DNA of 64,000 nucleotides from Brockia lithotrophica (lineage in GTDB: Bacteria > Bacillota > Bacilli > Thermicanales > DSM-22653), in NCBI GenBank assembly GCA_003050565.1, contig PEBW01000003.1, positions 1 to 64,000 of the forward strand, given 5' to 3'. Of the stretch, positions 61,008 to 64,000 are shown piece after piece (within the stretch, counting starts at the first letter, position 1; every line of letters begins with the position of its first letter). A model generated the notes under the pieces. That model was not told the DNA's origin. It saw only the letters and a list, made by a program, of their open reading frames with translations, and searched no databases. The position numbers and the translations under genes are program-made.

Positions 61008-61793
61008 CTAATCCCCCGCCGCACCGCGCACCGCGCGGACGAAGGCGCGGATGCGCTCCGGGTCTTTCTGCCCGCCTCGCTCGACCCCCGAGGAAACGTC
61101 GACGCCGTCCGGACGGTAGGTGCGAAGGAGTTCGCCGACGTTTTCCGGCGTGAGACCCCCCGCAACCCAGAGGCGCGTCTCCAGCGCATCGGCGAGGGCG
61201 CGCCAGCGCGGGAGGACCTCCCAGGAAAACGCGCGGCCGGTACCCCCACCCGGCGAATCCACGAGGACGGCGTGAAGGGGGACGCGCACGCCCTGGACCA
61301 GGGAGAAGTCCTCGGGGCCCACGGCGAGGACGACGGGGATGCGGAAGGCGAAGTGGACGTCCTCCACTTCCCGCGCCTCGGCGACGCCGTGGAGCTGGAT
61401 GAGCCCGAGGGGGCCGCGGGTGAGGACGGCCTCGATCGCCCGCAGGCTGGGCCGCACAAACACCCCGACGCGCCTGGGGAGACGGCGCCTCTCGGACCCC
61501 TTCTCGGCCACGACGTCTACGCTCCCCGCTTCAGCGGCGCGTTCCCCTTCTTCCGAGGGGCTCGGCAGTCCCAGCCCCAAGGTAAGCGCCTCACGGCGCC
61601 GTACTTCCTGGGCGTACGCATGCAGAAGTTCGTGGTAGGAGGCGGGTGAGAGGTAGCGGCGGCTCCCGGGAACGAAAACGAACCCGGCGTACTCCACTTC
61701 TAGGTCCGTGAGGAGGAGGAGCGTGTCCACCCTCTGCACCCCGCAGACCTTGATCGTCGGGGCGGGTGCCCCCCGCGTCGCGGCAAGGTCCAC
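61008..61793 (-). CDS. trpF: Phosphoribosylanthranilate isomerase with an internal insertion
   Basis: A 261-residue isomerase; the family usually has about 205. The catalytic Cys is in IKVCGV and the Asp in VDSPGGGTGRAFSW; YAGFVFVPGSRRYLS and LWVAGGLTPENVGEL are normal. The extra 45 residues lie after the second strand (EALTLGLGLPSPSEEGERAAEAG). I prefer the GTG at 61793, eight bases after GAGAGGGG; another GTG at 61802 is too close to it. Confidence 0.9.
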   Translation of the reverse strand: MDLAATRGAPAPTIKVCGVQRVDTLLLLTDLEVEYAGFVFVPGSRRYLSPASYHELLHAYAQEVRRREALTLGLGLPSPSEEGERAAEAGSVDVVAEKGSERRRLPRRVGVFVRPSLRAIEAVLTRGPLGLIQLHGVAEAREVEDVHFAFRIPVVLAVGPEDFSLVQGVRVPLHAVLVDSPGGGTGRAFSWEVLPRWRALADALETRLWVAGGLTPENVGELLRTYRPDGVDVSSGVERGGQKDPERIRAFVRAVRGAAGD

Positions 61794-61923
61794 CCCATTC
61801 ACCCCCTCTCATCCCCCGGAGAGTACCACAGGAAAGGGCAGGGTGCACCGGAGCGCGACCCCGCGGCGACGAGAGGACCGGGTGCGCGACCTCGGTCGCA
61901 AAAGCGGCGGGGGCGAAAACGGC

Positions 61924-62763
61924 CTACGCCTTCGGCCCCACGAGGGAGCGCACGGCGGCGGCGATGTCCTCCTGGCGCATGAAGTGCTCGCCCACGAGCA
62001 CGGCGCGCACGCCCAGCCGGGCGAGGCGGACCACGTCTTCGGGGCGGGAAATCCCGCTCTCCGCCACGACGATCGTCCCGGAGGGGAGGAGCGGTACGAC
62101 GCGTTCGGAAACCCCGAGGTCGACGCGGAAGCTCACCAGGTCGCGGTGGTTGATCCCCACCAGGCGGGCCCCCGCGCGCAACGCCTTCTCCGCGTCGAAT
62201 TCGTCGTGCACCTCGACGAGGGCGTCGAGGGCGAGAGAGCGGGCGTGTTCGAGGAGAGCGGCCAAGGTCGCCTCGTCGAGGATGCGGGCGATGAGGAGGA
62301 CGGCGTCGGCGCCGAGGACACGGGCGAGGTCGATCTGCACGGGATCGAAGACGAAGTCCTTCCAGAGGACGGGACGCCCGACGGCACGGCGAAAGAAGGG
62401 GACGTACAGCGGGTCTCCGGCAAAGTGCGCGCGCTCCGCGAGGACGGAAAGGGCGTCGACATCGGCCTCCGCGTAGCCGCGGGCCACGGCGTAGATGTCC
62501 CACGGTTCGCGGATCGTCCCCCGGGACGGGCTCCGCCGCTTCACCTCGGCGATCACCGCCACGGGACGGGGAGAGGCGATGAGGGCCCGGGCAAAGGCGA
62601 AGGGGCCTTCCGGCGCTCCGGCGTCCGGCGAAAACGCCTCCGCCGCAAGCCGCCGGGCGAGGGACGCGAGGTCCGGTGCGCTCGGGCGCAGCTCTTCGAC
62701 CTCCCGTCTCTTGTCGGCGAGGATCTGCGCGAGAAAACTCGAGGAAGATTCCAACCCCTGCAC
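61924..62763 (-). CDS. trpC: Indole-3-glycerol phosphate synthase
   Basis: A 279-residue TIM-barrel enzyme. VIAEVKRRSPSRG, ADVDALSVLAERAHFAGD (usually LT-E), WKDFVFDPVQI, DALVEVHDEFDAEKAL, GINHRDL and VAESGIS are in order. The VLAER variant of the usual LTD/LTE is unusual. It lies between trpD and trpF, with a 120-130 bp space after it. Confidence 0.94.
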   Translation of the reverse strand: MQGLESSSSFLAQILADKRREVEELRPSAPDLASLARRLAAEAFSPDAGAPEGPFAFARALIASPRPVAVIAEVKRRSPSRGTIREPWDIYAVARGYAEADVDALSVLAERAHFAGDPLYVPFFRRAVGRPVLWKDFVFDPVQIDLARVLGADAVLLIARILDEATLAALLEHARSLALDALVEVHDEFDAEKALRAGARLVGINHRDLVSFRVDLGVSERVVPLLPSGTIVVAESGISRPEDVVRLARLGVRAVLVGEHFMRQEDIAAAVRSLVGPKA

Positions 62764-62817
62764 CTCCTTGGCGTCCGACGCCGCGGATTCGCGGGGAACG
62801 CGGACACACGCGCATCG

Positions 62818-63948
62818 CTAGCCGGCGGTGGGGGCCGCGTCGGGGACGTCGCCTTCCCGCCGCCTCAGCTCCGCGGCGCGCCGGAGGAGCCGCTCGAGGT
62901 AGGCGGAAGTCGTCTCGCCTTCCACGACCTCCCGCGCCCGGCGTACGCCTTCCGCGAGGCTCGGGACGAACCCGGCGACGTAGAGGACCGCACCCGCGTT
63001 GGCGTAGAGGAGAGCGCGGTCGGCCTCCGTAGGTGCCCCGCGCCCGGCCGCCCGCCGCCCGGAGGCGTGCCGCGCCCCATTCTCCTCCGCACCGGCGCCG
63101 AGGAGCGCCCGCAGGAACGCGCCGGCCGTCTCCGCCTCCACGCGCGTGACCTCTTCGCAGGCAAAGCGCGGAAGTCCGAGGTCCGCGGGATCGAGGACGT
63201 ACGTCTCCGTCCGATCGCCTCGAATTTCGGCGACGCGCGTCGGACCAAAGACGCTCACCTCGTCGAGCGCCCGGCCCACCTCCCCGCCGCACGCCCCGCT
63301 CACGACGAGGGCGTGTTCGACGCCGAGGCGGCGCAGGACTTCGGCGATGAACTCCAGGCGCTCCGGAGCGCTTACGCCGAGAACCTGGCGGCGCACGCCG
63401 GCAGGGTTCGTGAGCGGGCCCAGAAAGTTCATCACCGTGGGAATGCCGAGCTCGCGCCGGACGTCGCGGAGGCGCGCCATCGCCGGGTGGTAGAGGGGGG
63501 CGAAGAGAAAGGCGAAGCCGAGCTCTTCGGCGAGCCGCCTCTGCCCCTCCGCGGAAAGCTGCACGGGAAACCCGAGTCCTTCCAGCGCGTCCGCGCTCCC
63601 CGAACGGCCGGAAGCGGCGCGGTTTCCGTGCTTGATCACGGGAACGCCCGCCGACGCGGCGACGAGGGCCGCGGCGGTGGAGACGTTGTACGTGATCCCG
63701 CCGTCGCCTCCGGTCCCCGCCGTATCCACCGCCCCCGGAAAGGAGGGAAAGGGACGGGCGTACGCCCGAAGGGTTTCCACGAAGCCGAGGACCTCCTCTA
63801 CGTCTTCCCCCTTGGCGCGGAGAGCGGTGAGAAGGGCGGCCGCCTGCACCGGCGTAGCCTCTCCTTCGACGACCGCGGTGAGCGCCGCCCGCGCCTCTTC
63901 GCGCGTGAGGGAATTCCGCCGGACGAGACGTTCGAGGTATGCGCGCAC
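62818..63948 (-). CDS. trpD: Anthranilate phosphoribosyltransferase
   Basis: A 376-residue transferase that joins anthranilate to PRPP. VDTAGTGGDGGITYNVSTAAALVAA is the PRPP site; KHGNRAASGRSGSADALEGLG, FAPLYHPAM and FNFLGPLTNPA-type MNFLGPLTNPAGV follow. GTG at 63948 after GGAGGGAG. The C-terminal half has an Arg/Ala-rich insertion near 305-320. Confidence 0.96.
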   Translation of the reverse strand: MRAYLERLVRRNSLTREEARAALTAVVEGEATPVQAAALLTALRAKGEDVEEVLGFVETLRAYARPFPSFPGAVDTAGTGGDGGITYNVSTAAALVAASAGVPVIKHGNRAASGRSGSADALEGLGFPVQLSAEGQRRLAEELGFAFLFAPLYHPAMARLRDVRRELGIPTVMNFLGPLTNPAGVRRQVLGVSAPERLEFIAEVLRRLGVEHALVVSGACGGEVGRALDEVSVFGPTRVAEIRGDRTETYVLDPADLGLPRFACEEVTRVEAETAGAFLRALLGAGAEENGARHASGRRAAGRGAPTEADRALLYANAGAVLYVAGFVPSLAEGVRRAREVVEGETTSAYLERLLRRAAELRRREGDVPDAAPTAG

Positions 63949-63978
63949 TCGATCTCCCTCCGTTCTCTCGCTGCGATC

Positions 63979-64000
63979 TCATGCCCGTGGCGCCGGGCGT
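63979..64000 (-). CDS. C-terminal end of the gene upstream of trpD
   Basis: Only the last six codons (RPAPRA) and a TGA are inside the window, 30 bp before trpD. By trp operon order it should be anthranilate synthase (trpE or trpG), but the sequence alone cannot show this. Confidence 0.3.

Overview
The window comes from a GC-rich, endospore-forming member of the Bacilli, most likely a thermophilic lineage (inference). The evidence is gene order and gene content. From rpsU to recO/glyQ/glyS the order is that of the Bacillus yqf/era region: rpsU, yqfC, yqfD, phoH, pgpH, ybeY, dgkA, cdd, era, yqzL, recO, glyQ, glyS. From the trp genes to birA it is that of the Bacillus trp-hisC-tyrA-aro-ypi-ypj-dapB-cca-birA region. 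YqfC and YqfD are sporulation proteins. Coding DNA is mostly strongly GC-rich, GTG starts are common, and at least thirteen gene pairs overlap by the four bases ATGA or GTGA.

Layout, nearly all on the minus strand. 1-4.5 kb: a biotin operon (bioB, bioY, a fused two-domain ECF ATPase, ecfT, bioA) behind a candidate BirA-controlled promoter. 4.6-9.0 kb: ccpN, ppsR and ppdK, a regulator / kinase-phosphorylase / target set for pyruvate-PEP interconversion. 9.1-24.6 kb: an accessory stretch that separates glyS from ccpN, which are adjacent in Bacillus. It carries an orphan lipoprotein, a 720-bp very AT-rich island touching the 3' end of tmRNA, the tmRNA gene (tag AKTQNSRSANERELALAA), an orphan membrane-anchored protein, a cobalt/nickel ECF transporter (cbiM, cbiN-like, cbiQ, cbiO), a 1627-residue exported phosphodiester-glycosidase/metallophosphoesterase, and a MarR-EmrA-EmrB export cassette.

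24.8-37.4 kb: the conserved glyS-rpsU block. 37.4-42 kb: osmC, a Na/Pi-type transporter (plus strand), deoC, a Nudix hydrolase and mtaB. 42-45 kb: two SPFH (stomatin/prohibitin) genes in opposite orientation around a hairpin-rich segment with a possible transposon remnant. 45-50 kb: birA, cca, dapB and ypjD, then a YitT-family gene (plus strand) and an IDEAL-domain gene. 50-64 kb: a divergent amidohydrolase-like gene, aroA, tyrA, hisC, an asparagine-synthetase-like gene without its N-terminal cysteine, a small exported protein (plus strand), and trpA, trpB, trpF, trpC, trpD.

The genes form a few working units: biotin uptake and synthesis, with the repressor/ligase BirA encoded 41 kb away; control of PPDK; metal uptake; aromatic amino-acid and histidine synthesis; and translation/RNA maintenance. 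No CRISPR array, tRNA, rRNA or intact insertion sequence was seen. I found no clearly new multi-gene system. The best leads are the AT-rich island at the tmRNA 3' end with its orphan exported neighbours, the SPFH locus, and two enzyme-family genes that have lost catalytic residues.
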